A DNA stretch of 64,000 bases from positions 450,717,096-450,781,095 of the forward strand of contig JASDDO010000026.1 of the NCBI GenBank assembly GCA_030015575.1. The letters run 5' to 3'. Within the stretch, counting starts at the first letter, position 1. Each line of letters opens with the position of its first letter. The stretch comes from Agapanthus africanus. Its lineage: Eukaryota > Streptophyta > Magnoliopsida > Asparagales > Amaryllidaceae. Below the pieces are notes generated by a model. It made no database searches, was not told the DNA's origin, and saw nothing but the letters and a program-made list of their open reading frames with translations. The translations under genes and the position numbers were made by a program. Shown piece by piece: positions 11,165 to 22,317 of this stretch.

Positions 11165-13350
11165 TGTTAGTTATATGTTTGCCCTAGAGGCCATTATTAT
11201 ACATATGATGTATATTATAAGGTATGCTTAGACATATATAGGGAGTACTTTCTTGCTCGACATGATCGTATGTTATCTGGTTGCTCTTTATCTTAACATG
11301 TACACTCATTGTCTCTCCATTACATGTGGATAAAGCCCTTAGGATGAGAACTTGACTACCAGGATTATGATGCAGATCATACTGGTGGGGCAGAGATAGT
11401 CGGTAAGTACGTCCTTCAATAGTTCCTAGTCATGGGAGTATCGAGACGGGGCATCGATATTCCAGAGTAGACTAGCATATACGCTTCTCGACCCATATGA
11501 TGGGCAATGGATGATCCCACGTCCATTGGTGTTTGACATCAGAGATGGTACGGGGGCTCATTGGAGACTGGGTACACTGAACGAACTCATCGAGAACTCC
11601 TAGAAGGTATTATACCTACCATCAGATAGTAGTTCTCTGGTGACACTGGTATATGTTAGTCGGTCGACCCGAGATCGTCATAGAGTCTTGTGTGATTTCC
11701 ACTGTGCTTTGATTTCCACCTTACCATGTTTAATAGATCGTGCAAAACGGTGGTTTTTGGGTACAGTCCCGAGTCACATGGAGGAAATGAGCGATAAGAT
11801 GGGATATCGTCTCTCCCGGTATTGGGGATTGATGTTTCGCTATGCTCAATTGGCCATAACAGGAAATCCCTAGCCAGGGTTGCAGAGATTTACTGGTAAG
11901 TGTTATTAGTAGTTTATCGAACCGTTATGAGCCTCACATCGGCAAGACTTATCAGGCTTTTTGGGTCTGACGTTATACCACCCCTAGGCTGTGATATGCG
12001 ACATATTAGACGAAGAGACCGGACTGTACGGTAGTGTTACTTATTGGATTCACAGGAGTATGAGCAGGCATGCTTGTTGATCTTCTGATCTCTCAATACC
12101 CGGTTGGCCGTTACGTTTAGCAGACCGCTTGCAGCTTGTGGGTGACTGATATGATCACCACCAACTTGACGAGTCTTTAGAGTCCAACACAGAGGTTTCC
12201 TGGCTCAGGCGAAACGAATTAGGAGAACATATGTGATATGTGCGGGACCGAGATTAATACGAGTATGTGATACCGTATTCTATTCTCGCGATATGTGATA
12301 TAGGACGGTTATACATGATATAGCCGGGTTATCGAATCAAGTGTTGATTCGATATGTTAATACATTTGATATTAGTCAGTTGTATGTGATATAGCAGGAT
12401 TATTAAATCAAGTGTTGATTTAATAATTTAATGTATTACTATATATTTGATATATTATCTTACATTAACTAATATTAGCTCAGTTAAGTATTCTTTTTCT
12501 CACTAGTGTACACTTAGTATATATGTGATATATATAAATGTACATCTTTTGTGTCATGCTTGATGCCACATGCTACATGGGTGTATGAGACTCACATCAA
12601 GCTTATAATAATTTAAGGTTTTGTTTATTTAAAGTAAATCAAATTAGTTGAAAATTGTCACATGGTTGAAGCTTGTGGAAGCTTGTGGAACAATTGTCCA
12701 AGTCCACTAATTTTGTTTTATTTGAAGATATTTATTAACCCAGCAATTATTATTTTGCCATGGTTTACTCACTACATGAGTTAGTATATGATATTAACTC
12801 ACCCATGGTTTCTATTCTCACCAATTGATTCATTCTTCACTTACTTCATTCCATGGTTGCTTTCTTCATCTCCTTCCTCAAGCTTTCTAGCTTCATGAGA
12901 GGTGAAGAAAAATAGTGATAAAATAATTTCTAAAGTGAGCAAAATTCCCACTTCATCAACCTCTTCTCTACTACCCATTTAGATTGGATTGTTTCTTCAC
13001 TAGTTCATCATATTTGTGAAGAAGTAGCTTGAGTTGGTGTCTTCTCGACGTAGATCATCTTCGGTCTTGAAGACTTCAAGCAAGCTTGTTCCTTTCATCT
13101 TGTGGAGCCTTTCTAGAGTACGGAAGTTCACTATATGGAGCGAAGGGACTACTACATGGAGCTATTAAAGTTAAGGACCGGTTTACAAAAGTTGTATTCC
13201 TTGTTCAATTAGATGTAAAGATGTTTACATTCTTGTTCGTCTAATTCTCTAGTTAAGATTCTAGGTTAGTGTTCTTTAGCACGCCAAATTTTTCAAAATG
13301 GCTTGGTCGATGCTTCCCGAAACCCAGCGGCCGACCTAGGGAACCTTGCA
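11165..13350 (+). repeat. 5' LTR of element F (2,186 bp)
   Basis: It begins TGTTAGTTATATG and ends CCTTGCA, and is followed after one base by the primer-binding site. It has the same segment order as the D and A LTRs. Hairpins with constant loop AAGTGTT lie at 12331-12424. Confidence 0.93.
12331..12424 (+). other. Paired LTR hairpins of F
   Basis: ATCGAATC (12331-12338) pairs with GATTCGAT (12346-12353), and ATTAAATC (12402-12409) pairs with GATTTAAT (12417-12424). Both perfect 8-bp stems enclose the same 7-nt loop aagtgtt. The stems differ by paired changes while the loop is identical. The pattern recurs in the 19528-21713 copy. Confidence 0.65.
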
Positions 13351-13351
13351 G

Positions 13352-13364
13352 TGGTATCGGAGCC
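13352..13364 (+). other. Primer-binding site of F
   Basis: TGGTATCGGAGCC lies one base after the LTR. It matches the tRNA-iMet site of the other elements except for one A-to-G change, which the second copy at 21715-21727 also has. Confidence 0.88.
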
Positions 13365-13915
13365 AAGCTAGAGAATTAGATGATGTTGTAGTATTACGAA
13401 ACCGAAACAACTCCGAAACACTCGAAACATAAACCCAGTTTCTGTCGAATTTTTCAGAGTGTCTAAAATTTTTTTTAAGCAATTGCAGAATGTTATATGA
13501 GATGTAACATGAATACCACAGATAATTTAGCCCCCCTCACGGGATTTTGACCGGCCACATGAAGATAAAAACCGGCCTGCTCGGTTTTTCTACAAGGTTC
13601 TTGGTTGAATTTTTTATGTGTTCCAGTCTCTGGGTTTTGGTATTTCAGGTGTTGCTTGTTTTTACTGATATTGCATGTGATGTTATATTTATGTAAAGGC
13701 AATTCAGAGTGTTTCATAGTCGTAATTCTAACATTATTTCGGGTTTTTTAGACAACGTTAAAAGGTCCGAACGGATATCAATAACCCATTTTCTCCCTCG
13801 CTGGAAATTTTCTAAGAGTTGGATATTTCCGTGTTTAAAATCTTCAGAAAATCGTGCAGGTGTTTTCTATGGACCCCCTAAAAGAACGAAACCCTAACTC
13901 GATTCTGTGACCGTC

Positions 13916-13952
13916 GGAACCGCCACCAAACCCTAGGGTTGGTGGTCGTTCC
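13916..13952 (+). other. Leader hairpin of F
   Basis: CCACCAAACCC (13923-13933) pairs with GGGTTGGTGG (13936-13945) with one bulged A. An outer stem GGAAC/GTTCC (13916-13920, 13948-13952) extends it. The F' leader has the first arm at about 22281-22300, and element C is inserted at the end of the second arm. Confidence 0.55.
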
Positions 13953-14197
13953 GCGACGCCATAGGTGAGGCAAGGGTTGAGCCTTCTACGGTTGGTCCAT
14001 AGGTGTTGTGGAATGTTCTGGGTACTTTTTAAACTCCACTCAAGTGTTGAGTTCTTTGGGAAATTTTGGGTGTTTGTTTATTCGATCGAGAAATTTAACA
14101 TTGTCTAGTTATCTCTGATTGTGATACAATACTTGGAATCCACAATATTTAGTTTTATGAAAACTAATTTGAATTTTATAAATCTAGCCAGTCAGTC

Positions 14198-14473
14198 TCA
14201 TTCGATCGGTTGCCACGGAATTTGTACGTGGATCAAAAGTCCGTCGCAATCACATAGCATACGCGGATACTCACCGGGTAACCTTACTAGATAGCGACGC
14301 CCCATAGCCCCGACCAAGTGACTGTAGGAGAACCTCGTCGCCAAAAGCATCCGTTCGGGTACTCGCGGCAGCGGTGTTCCGCCTAAGTGCACTTCGTCGA
14401 CGGCATCGGGGGTACGACTATCTACTAAAGTTTCCGACGAGCATTCGATCAGGTTATCGGGAATCTTGTTGAA
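14198..14473 (-). other. Conserved antisense open frame in the F leader
   Basis: On the strand opposite to the element's genes, a frame of about 91 codons is open from 14473 down to TGA at 14198. The homologous block in A (about 31810-32100, again antisense to the element) encodes a clearly related peptide. Shared segments are GGTPLP, PERML, FSYSHLVGAM, LPGEYPR and DCDGLL. The A copy has a TGA after GGTPLP. The block is GC-richer than its surroundings and absent from D. I do not recognise the peptide. It could be a captured host fragment or simply structured leader sequence that happens to be open. Confidence 0.35.
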
Positions 14474-15390
14474 TTATCCGACTGGTTATTGAAAAGTGTT
14501 TTCAATATCGAGACTAAAATGTGGGGTTTATAATTGTTAGGCATGTGATGTATTTGGAATTCATTTGGTTAGGCATGAAATCCAAAGTATGTGATACTTT
14601 GGGTTTGTGATGTCTAAGGTTGTTCCGGATTCCAATTGTTATCGTTTTTCACTATCTTTTCTGCGACCGTACGTGTAATATGTGGTGTGTCGCCGGTTTT
14701 GTTGCTATATGTCAACGACAATTGGGATACGCATATTTACTTACGTTGATGACATGTGATGTTATTTGTTGCTGTGATATGTTATATTGGATCATCATGT
14801 TTGGATAGTCTGGGATTTTTATGTGAGATGAGAGTTGTTTTTATTTTCATTCACGTAAAAGCTTGTATGTAATATTCTTTTATTGGGGAACTTCCGAGTT
14901 GAGGATGATGTCACCATTGATGTATATTATTTACTTTTCCGCATTAGGCTAGACTCAAGGTGGTGAGCACAAGTAACCGGGTTCTAGGGTCCAGTGGGAG
15001 ACCATCTCGAGAAATCGAGACTGGGTCTCCTAACTCTAGAATTGGTGGGGCTGCTTGCCGTTCTCGTAGGGGTCTAGGGATATGGGTTTGGCTATTCATC
15101 GCGACCGTGGAATCCGCATTTTTTATTGGATTAATTAAAACACGGAATTCCCAGTATATCCAATATTTCATATGTGTTCTTCTGCTGCTGATATTCTGTG
15201 ATGTGATCACTTTATATGATGAGAGGAATGCTTATATTATATATATGATATATAATAAATATTGCTGCTTTCGTTTCTTTTGTGATGCTTAGGAAGCATA
15301 ATTGATGGAACTTCATTAATGAGATTAATGAAATAAAAGAAACCTAAACATGTTGTAAAATCTTGTTTCAAAAACTGGTAGCTCTAGTTC

Positions 15391-15626
15391 TTGCTTTGCA
15401 TAGCGGTATTCGTTGTAGAATATTGAGCACCTTATTCGATAAGGAAAGAGCCGATATCCCATCACCGGGAGTGAGCTCTTTAGCGAAACTGGCAAATGTT
15501 ACAACCCACCCGGTTTTGTCTTTTGATTGTTTTTTAGCTCATGCTTTGTATAGTGGTATTTGTGATTATACAGCACCTCATTCGATGAGGAAAGAGCCGA
15601 GATCCAACACCGGGAGTGACCTCTTT
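15391..15626 (+). repeat. Duplicated leader module of F
   Basis: Two copies (about 15391-15482 and 15542-15626) of the module described for D. They share the tgctttg start, cattcgat or ttattcgat, ggaaagagccga and caccgggagtga. The small hairpin after ggtatt is weaker here. Confidence 0.7.
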
Positions 15627-15769
15627 AGCAAAACTAGCAAAAGCCTCAAAACACTCCTTTTCAAAATCACTCAATTCTACAACGATATCAAGTTCATTAC
15701 GCAAAAGGTTTTCTTAAAAATCTGTCGTAGCCCTCCGTCAATTCAGATAAGGACTATTTAGTATTCGTG

Positions 15770-15978
15770 CTGCGTTTGTTGGCCTCTTTCAAGACGTAGT
15801 GTGCGGTAGCTGATTAGTGCTTATTTGTAAAGCATGTGATGTGATTGGATTACGGTAGTCGTACGACCTTGTTGGCCTCTATCAAGGGTCGAGCGAGTTG
15901 GTTTAATTCAATCATGAAATGTACGGGTTGAAATTGACTAGCAGCCTATGGTTTGTTAGACTCTGTCAAGGTCATAGG
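15770..15978 (+). other. Three-hairpin tetraloop array of F (loop CTCT)
   Basis: Outer stems are CTGCG/CGTAG (15770-15774, 15795-15799), CGAC/GTCG with extension (15864-15867, 15888-15891) and CCTATG/CATAGG (15945-15950, 15973-15978). Inner stems are TTGGC/TTCAA, TTGGC/ATCAA and TTAGA/GTCAA, partly decayed. All three loops are CTCT (15784-15787, 15877-15880, 15961-15964). Spacing is 93 and 84 nt, as in the other elements. Confidence 0.7.
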
Positions 15979-16420
15979 ATGCCAGGGACAAAATATTATC
16001 GGGAATTTCAAGTGTTGAAATTTGCAATGAGATTGCATACCTTCTATGAGATAGTTGGATCCTGATACCCGCTGTGAGTAAGAGTTACTCCTTGGAGAGT
16101 TTTGCACATTACAATTAGCCGACCAAGTAGGTGTCTAGAAAGGTGTTAACGAGGTTACGCCCCTAGGAAAACGAGGTTTATCTTAACTAGGTCCGTACGA
16201 AAGCACGGGAAACGTCCCTCGATGCACCAACACTGGCCTGGCTGAAAGATTGGCGAACTTGTAGCGTATAATTAATCTCGGCTAGTCTAACCTTTTAGGG
16301 TTTGAAGGAAGATTTGATCAAAATAGTGGGAGCCATCCTGATTAGATAAAATAATAACTAATCCAATCTTGCAAGAGCGCACGCAGAGTGTTTTCTTCTC
16401 TCTCTCTCCTGGTAGCGATC

Positions 16421-17030
16421 ATGTCACGCCTTAATCAAGATAATAATATGGATGCATTGACCGAACCTGCTTATTATACTGAGATAGGGAACGTTGGTTC
16501 CGCTCTATCATATAATTGTTATAAGTCCGAGCAAGAAATAGGGGAATATCCGGATTCCTACGCGACCCAATCGAGTAATAAGCATGTTGATGCATATTCT
16601 TTTGGTGTGTTCATTACCAAGAACTATTTCTCAGTATTCTCTACGTCCTAGGTATGAGATACCGGATTAAGATCCCACATATGTATTTTGTTACATGGGC
16701 TGCAGAAAGGTAGAGAACTGAGATTGGGTGATATGTCTCTAAGTGTTAGAGAATGGTGCAATAGTTGCAGCCATATCAGTTGGCAAATATCACCCTGTAT
16801 TACCAAATGGTAAATACATTGATTCTGAACAAATGTTATTAGATAACTAACCAGATATACAACACTACATCAGATTCTTTATTGAGTTAAAGAATGATAT
16901 AATTCTATATTAGAGGATAATGTTCTGAACATTTTCCTGAATCAAGAGTTGATTGGATCAGGCACGTTATGTAATGGCATATACGTTGTAAATAAAACAA
17001 CAGCTCAAAGTATCTAGAACACACATAAGA
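16421..17030 (+). pseudogene. Gag-deleted N-terminal and protease pseudogene of F
   Basis: ATG at 16421 opens the same short Gag-deleted peptide as in D. Segments LTEPAYYTE and CYKSEQEIGEY are nearly identical to D and A, while the body of Gag and a working zinc knuckle are missing. A TAG at about 16649-16651 replaces the Trp just before the protease Asp motif. The protease region beyond is full of small indels. The deletion boundary matches D, so it was inherited and did not arise in this copy. Confidence 0.82.
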
Positions 17031-19510
17031 AGAGTAGTTCAGAAATGAACGAATCCTTCTTGCAGCATTGTAGACTAGGTCATATCAATGCGACATGACC
17101 AGCTAAGTTACATAAGGATGAATATGAGAATCTGTTCGAATTTTCATCTTATGATACTTGCCAGCCTTTTCTCAAAGGGAAAATGACCAATACTCTATTT
17201 ACTGGAAATAGAGAAAGAGTTATTGAACTCTTGGGACGGATACATGATGATGTATACGGTCGTATGTCTACAAAAGCCAGGGCTGGTTTCTCATACTTTA
17301 TTATATTAACTGACCATCTCTCATGATTCGGACATATGTTCCTGTTGAAACACAAGTCTGAAACTTTTATGAAATTCAAGCGATATAAGCTTGAAGTTAA
17401 GAACCTGATGGGGAAAAGTATTAAATCCTTCAGTATGATAGGAGAAGGGAATACTTGTGCATGGAGTTCCTGGATTATCAAAAAGCGAATAGGATTCTTT
17501 CTCAGCTTACTCCTCCAAGTACACCATAGCACAACGGTGTATCGGGGCGGAGGTATCGCACCCTATGAGATATGGCGCGCTCTATGATGAGTTTGGTTGA
17601 ATTGCCTATTTCCTTTTGGAGTAATGCACTTGAGAAGCTACATACCTATTGAATGGGGTTCCATCCAAATCAGTGCCTACGACTCTATATAAGATATGGA
17701 ATGGGAAGAGACCATGTCCTATACGAGTTAAGATATGGCGTTGTCCGGCCTATGTTGAAAAGAAAAATCCGGACAAGCTCGAGGCTAGATCAGTTCTGTA
17801 TAAGTTTGTTGGATATCCCAAACATTTGTGAGGGAATATCTTCTACCACTCTGAGGAGCAAAAGGTGTTTTGTTTCTCAGCATGACAACTTTTTAGAAAA
17901 GGAATTTCTTATGAAGAAATTAGTGGTCATGAGGTAAAACTGGAAAGAGTTCCAGCTGGACAAACTAACAACTGATGATTTGGTGAAACTAAAGGATTCA
18001 ATAGTCTCTAACGAGCCTCAGCCTCTCCGCGAATCTGGTAGGGTTCCTCATCCACCTGAGAGATACTACGGTTTCTTCGGTGACGGTGGGAGCGAGGATT
18101 GCATCATGGTAGATGATGACCCAACTAGGTTCAGGAAGGCTATCACGAGTAGGGACTCAGTGAAATGATTGGATGCTATGCAATCAGAGATGGAATCCAT
18201 GTACACCAACAAAGTATGACTTTGAATGTTGCACCTGAAGGGCTAAAACCCATTAAGAGCAAATTGATCTTGAGAAGATTCTTGGTGTAAATGAAAACGT
18301 CGAGACATTCAAATCTAGACTTATAGTAAAAAGTTCTCGTCATGCAACCAAGTGTGGATTATGATGAAACCTTTTCTCCAGTGGCTATGCTTAAGTCCAT
18401 CAGGATTAGAGCAGGCATCGCGGAGTTGGAACATCAGTTTTGATGTTGCTGTCAAAGAGTTTGACTTCATCAAAATGGTAGATGAACCTTGTATATACAA
18501 GAAGGTTGTAGAGAGTAAGGTTGTCTTCCACGTATTGTACGTAGATGACATACTCTTGATAGGAAATGGTTTCCTATGCTACACTCGGTCAGGCTCCTCT
18601 TATCACGAGGATTATCCATGGAAGATCTGGATGATACCTACCACATCTTGTGGATTATGATCTTTGATGATAGATCTATATGGATGTTGGGAGTGTCCCA
18701 AATCCAGGTACATTAACACCATTCTAAAGGGGGTTTAGTATGGAAGATTCTAAGCGTGGTGGTTCGCCCACTTTCTCAGGAATCACTCTCTCCAAAAAGA
18801 TGTCTTCCAAGACTGATTTGGAGAGAGCTCGCATGCAAGGGATACCCTATTCTTCGGCAGCGGGCTCTATCATGTATGCGATGTTATGTACCAGACCAGA
18901 TGTAGCTGACTCACTAGGTATAGTGATCAGGAATCAATCGGATCTTGGTAGAATCACTGGACAGCTGTGTAGGACATTCTTAAGTACTTGAGAAGCACTG
19001 AATAAATGTTCTTGGTTTTTGGTAACGGTGAACTCCAGTGGGAGTCCTTTACCAATTCGATCTTCCAGAGTGATAAAGTCGACTAAAAGTCAGTCACAGG
19101 CTTTGTCTTTAACCTCAGTAGAGGGACGGTGTGTTGGAAGAGTTCCAAGATAGATACCGTGGCAATCTAGACGATAAAGGCTGAACACATCGCTACCAAC
19201 GATGCTACCAAAGTGGATGTCTGGATATTTATTGTTCATGAGATGAAAATAGTTCCTACCATTGAGCGTCCAATAACTGTTATTGTGACAATCAATGGAG
19301 TTCTGGCTTTGTCTTAGGAACGCCGGTCCCGTCAGCGATCCAGACATATTCTAAGGATAATATCACCTGATCAGGGCGATGGTTGGTCTCTAAGGGATCA
19401 AGGTAAGCAGAGTTGACGCGAAGGATAACGTGGCGGATCCACTCACAAAGGACTTTTCCTAGAGATATTTCTATGGGGCGTTGGGTATGAGATACAACAA
19501 CAAATGGCCT
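17031..19510 (+). pseudogene. Integrase-RT-RNase H pseudogene of F
   Basis: Recognisable pieces run in the usual order but in changing frames. They are integrase (about 17040-17600, with HKSETFMKF- and NGKRP-like blocks), RT (about 17980-18660, with SHPPERYYGF-type linker and YVDD) and RNase H (about 18740-19510). Against D, about 180 bp of RT are missing at about 18392-18412, where the 5' side (agtccatc) joins the GLKQASRSWN block. TCCATC flanks both ends of the lost segment in D. Numerous stops and shifts show long neutral decay. Confidence 0.85.
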
Positions 19511-19516
19511 TAGTGC

Positions 19517-19527
19517 AAGTGGGAGAT
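19517..19527 (+). other. Polypurine tract of F
   Basis: AAGTGGGAGAT immediately precedes the LTR at 19528, identical to D, A, B and E. Confidence 0.85.
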
Positions 19528-21713
19528 TGTTAGTTATATGTATGTCCGAGAGGCCATTATTATACATGTGATGTTTATTATAGTGGATGCTTGGACATAT
19601 ATAGAGAGGACTTTCTTGCTCGACATGATAGTATGCTATCTGGTTGCTTCTTATCTTAACATGTACACTCATTGTCTCTCTATTACATGTTGATAAAGCC
19701 CTTAGGATGAGTACTTGACTACCAGGATTATGATGCAGATCAGACTAGTGCGGCAGAGGTAGTCAGTAAGTACATCCTTCAATAGTTCCTAGTCGTGGGA
19801 GTATCGAGACGGGGCATCGATATTCCAGAGTAGACTAGCGTATACGCTTCTCGACCCATATGATCGGCGATGGATGATCCCACATCCAATGGTGTTTGAC
19901 ATCAGAGATGGTATACGGGTGCTTTGTGGAGACTGCGTACACTGAACGGACTTGCCGAGAACTCCTAGATATTATTATACCTATCGTCAGATAACAGTTC
20001 TCTGGAGACACTGGTACAGGTTAGTCTGTCAACCCGAGATCGTCATAGAGTCTAGTGTGATTCCCACTGTGCTTTGATTTCCACCTTACCACGTTCAAGA
20101 GATCGTGAAAAACGGTGGTTTTTGGGTACAGCCCCGAGTCACATGGAGGCAATGAGCGATATAAGGGGATTTCGTCTCTCCCGGTATTGGGGGTTAATGT
20201 TGTGCTATGCTCGATTGGCCATAAGAGGAAATCCCTGGCCAGTGTTGCTGAGATTTACTGGTAAGTGTTATCAGTAGTTTCTCGAACCGTTATGAGCCTC
20301 ACATCGACATGACTTATCAGGCTATTGGGGTTTGACGTTATACCACCCCCAGGCTGTGATATGCGACATATCAGACGAAGAGACTGGACTGTACGGTAGT
20401 GTTACTTATTGGATTCGTAGAAGTATGAGCATGCATGCTTGTTGATCTTCTGATCGCTCAATACCCGGGTGGCCGTTAAGTTTAGCATACCGCTTGCGGC
20501 TTGTGGGTGACTGATATGATCACCACCTACTGCCAGCGTATTGACGAGTCTTTAGTGTCGTACACAGAGGTTTCCTGGCTCAGGCAAAACGAAGTAGGAA
20601 CACATATGTGATAAGTGCGGGACCGATTTTAATACGAGCATGTCATACTGTATTCTATTATAGCGATATGTGATATCGGACGGTTATATGTGATATAACT
20701 TGGTTATCGGATCAAGTGTTGATTCGATAGGTTAATACATTTGATATTAGTCGGTTGTATGTGATATAGCCGGATTATTAAATCAAGTGTTAATTTAATA
20801 ATTTAATGTATCATTATATATTTGATATATTATCTTACATTAACTAATATTATCTCAGTTTAGTATTCTTTTTCTCAATAGTATATATGTGATATATATT
20901 AATGTACATCTTTTGTGTCATGCTTGATGCCACATGCTACATGAGAGTATGAGACTTACACCATGCTTATAATAATGTAAGGTTTTGTTTATTTAAAGTA
21001 AATCAAATTAGTTGAAAATTGTCACATGGTTGAAACTTGTAGAAACTTGTGGAACCATTGACCAAGTCCACTAATTTTGTTTTACTTGAAGATATTTATT
21101 AACCCAACCATTATTGTTTAGTCATGGTTTAGTCTCTACATGAGTTAGTATATGATATTAACTCACCCATAGTTTCTATTCTCACCACTTGATTCATTCT
21201 TCACTTGCTTCATTCCATGGTTTCTTTCTTCATCTCCTACTCAAGCTTTCTAGCTTCATGAGAGGTGAAGAAAAATAGTGAGAAAATAATTTCTAAAGTG
21301 AGCAAAATTCCTACTTCATCAAATTCTTATCTACTAGCCATTTAGATTGGGTTATTTCTTCACTAGTTCATCATATTAGTGAAGAGATAGCTTGAGTTTG
21401 TGTCTCCTCGACGTAGATCATCTTCGGCCTCGAAGACTTTAAGTAAGTTTGTTCCTTTCATCTTGTGGAGCCTTTCTAGAGTCCGGGAGTTCACTACATG
21501 GAGCGATGGGACTACTACACAGAGCAATTCAAGTGATGGACCGGTCCACAAAGGTTGTATTCCTTGTTCACTTAGATGTAAAGATGTTTACATGCTTGTT
21601 CGTCTAATTCTCTAGTTAAGATTCTAGGTTAGGGTTCTTTGGCGTGCCGAATTTTTCAAAATGGCTTGGTCGATGCCTCCCGAAACCCAGCGGCCGACCT
21701 AGGGAACCCTGCA
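19528..21713 (+). repeat. LTR shared by F and F' (2,186 bp)
   Basis: It begins TGTTAGTTATATG after a polypurine tract, as a 3' LTR does. It ends CCCTGCA and is followed by a primer-binding site and leader, as a 5' LTR is. It therefore serves as the right LTR of F and the left LTR of F'. This is the expected product of unequal recombination between LTRs. Confidence 0.9.
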
Positions 21714-21714
21714 G

Positions 21715-22317
21715 TGGTATCGGAGCCTTGCTAGAAAAATTAGACAATGTTGTAGTATTACGAAACCAAAACAACTCCGAAACACTCGATACATTAACCC
21801 AGGTTCTGTCGAATTTTTCAGAGTGTATAAAATTTTTTTAAGCAATTGCAGAATGTTATATGAGATGTAACATGAACACCACAGAAAATTTAGCCCCCCT
21901 CGCCGGATTTTGGCTGGCCACATGAAGATAAAAACCGGCCTGCTCAGTTTTTCTGCAAGGTTCTGGGTTGAATTTTTTTTGGTGTTCTAGTCTCTGGGTT
22001 TTGGTATTTCAGGTGTTGCTTGTTTTTACTGATATTGCATGTGATGTTATATTTCTGTAAAGTCAATACAGAGTGTTTCGTAGTCGTAATCCTAACATCA
22101 TTTCGGGTTTTTTAGACGACGTTTAAAGGTCCGAACGGATATCAATAACCCATTTTCTCCCTCGCTGGAAATTTTTCCAAGAATTGGATTTTTCCATGTT
22201 TAAAAACTTCATAAAATCGTGCAGGTGTTTTTTATGGACCCTCTAAAAGAACGAAACCCTAACTCGATTCTGTGACCGTCGGAACCGCCACCAAACCCAA
22301 AGTTTTGTGGTAGTTCC
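21715..22317 (+). mobile_element. Start of tandem element F': primer site and leader
   Basis: It holds the primer-binding site TGGTATCGGAGCC (21715-21727) and about 590 bp of leader closely matching 13365-13952 of F. Element C interrupts it at 22318, with gttcc (22313-22317) as the left target site. The rest of F' should continue after the right end of C, outside the window. Confidence 0.88.

Larger units (their letters stand above)
13365..16420 (+). other. Untranslated leader of element F
   Basis: About 3.1 kb with no credible sense reading frame. It contains a hairpin at 13916-13952, a GC-rich block at about 14130-14550 with an open antisense frame, a duplicated module (about 15391-15482 and 15542-15626), and the three-hairpin array (15770-15978). 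The pyrimidine tract before the start codon is kept, but the following AG is displaced (tag at 16413-16415). Confidence 0.85.
11165..21713 (+). mobile_element. Ty1/Copia element F (Gag-deficient, heavily decayed)
   Basis: This is a Copia element with two 2,186-bp LTRs (11165-13350 and 19528-21713), a primer-binding site, a leader of about 3.1 kb and a gag-pol region riddled with stops, frameshifts and deletions. The LTRs have the same length but differ by several percent by eye, so F is among the oldest elements in the window. The left flank is gcttg (11160-11164). The right LTR is not followed by host DNA but by another primer-binding site and leader (F'), so it is shared with a second, tandem copy. 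Confidence 0.92.
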
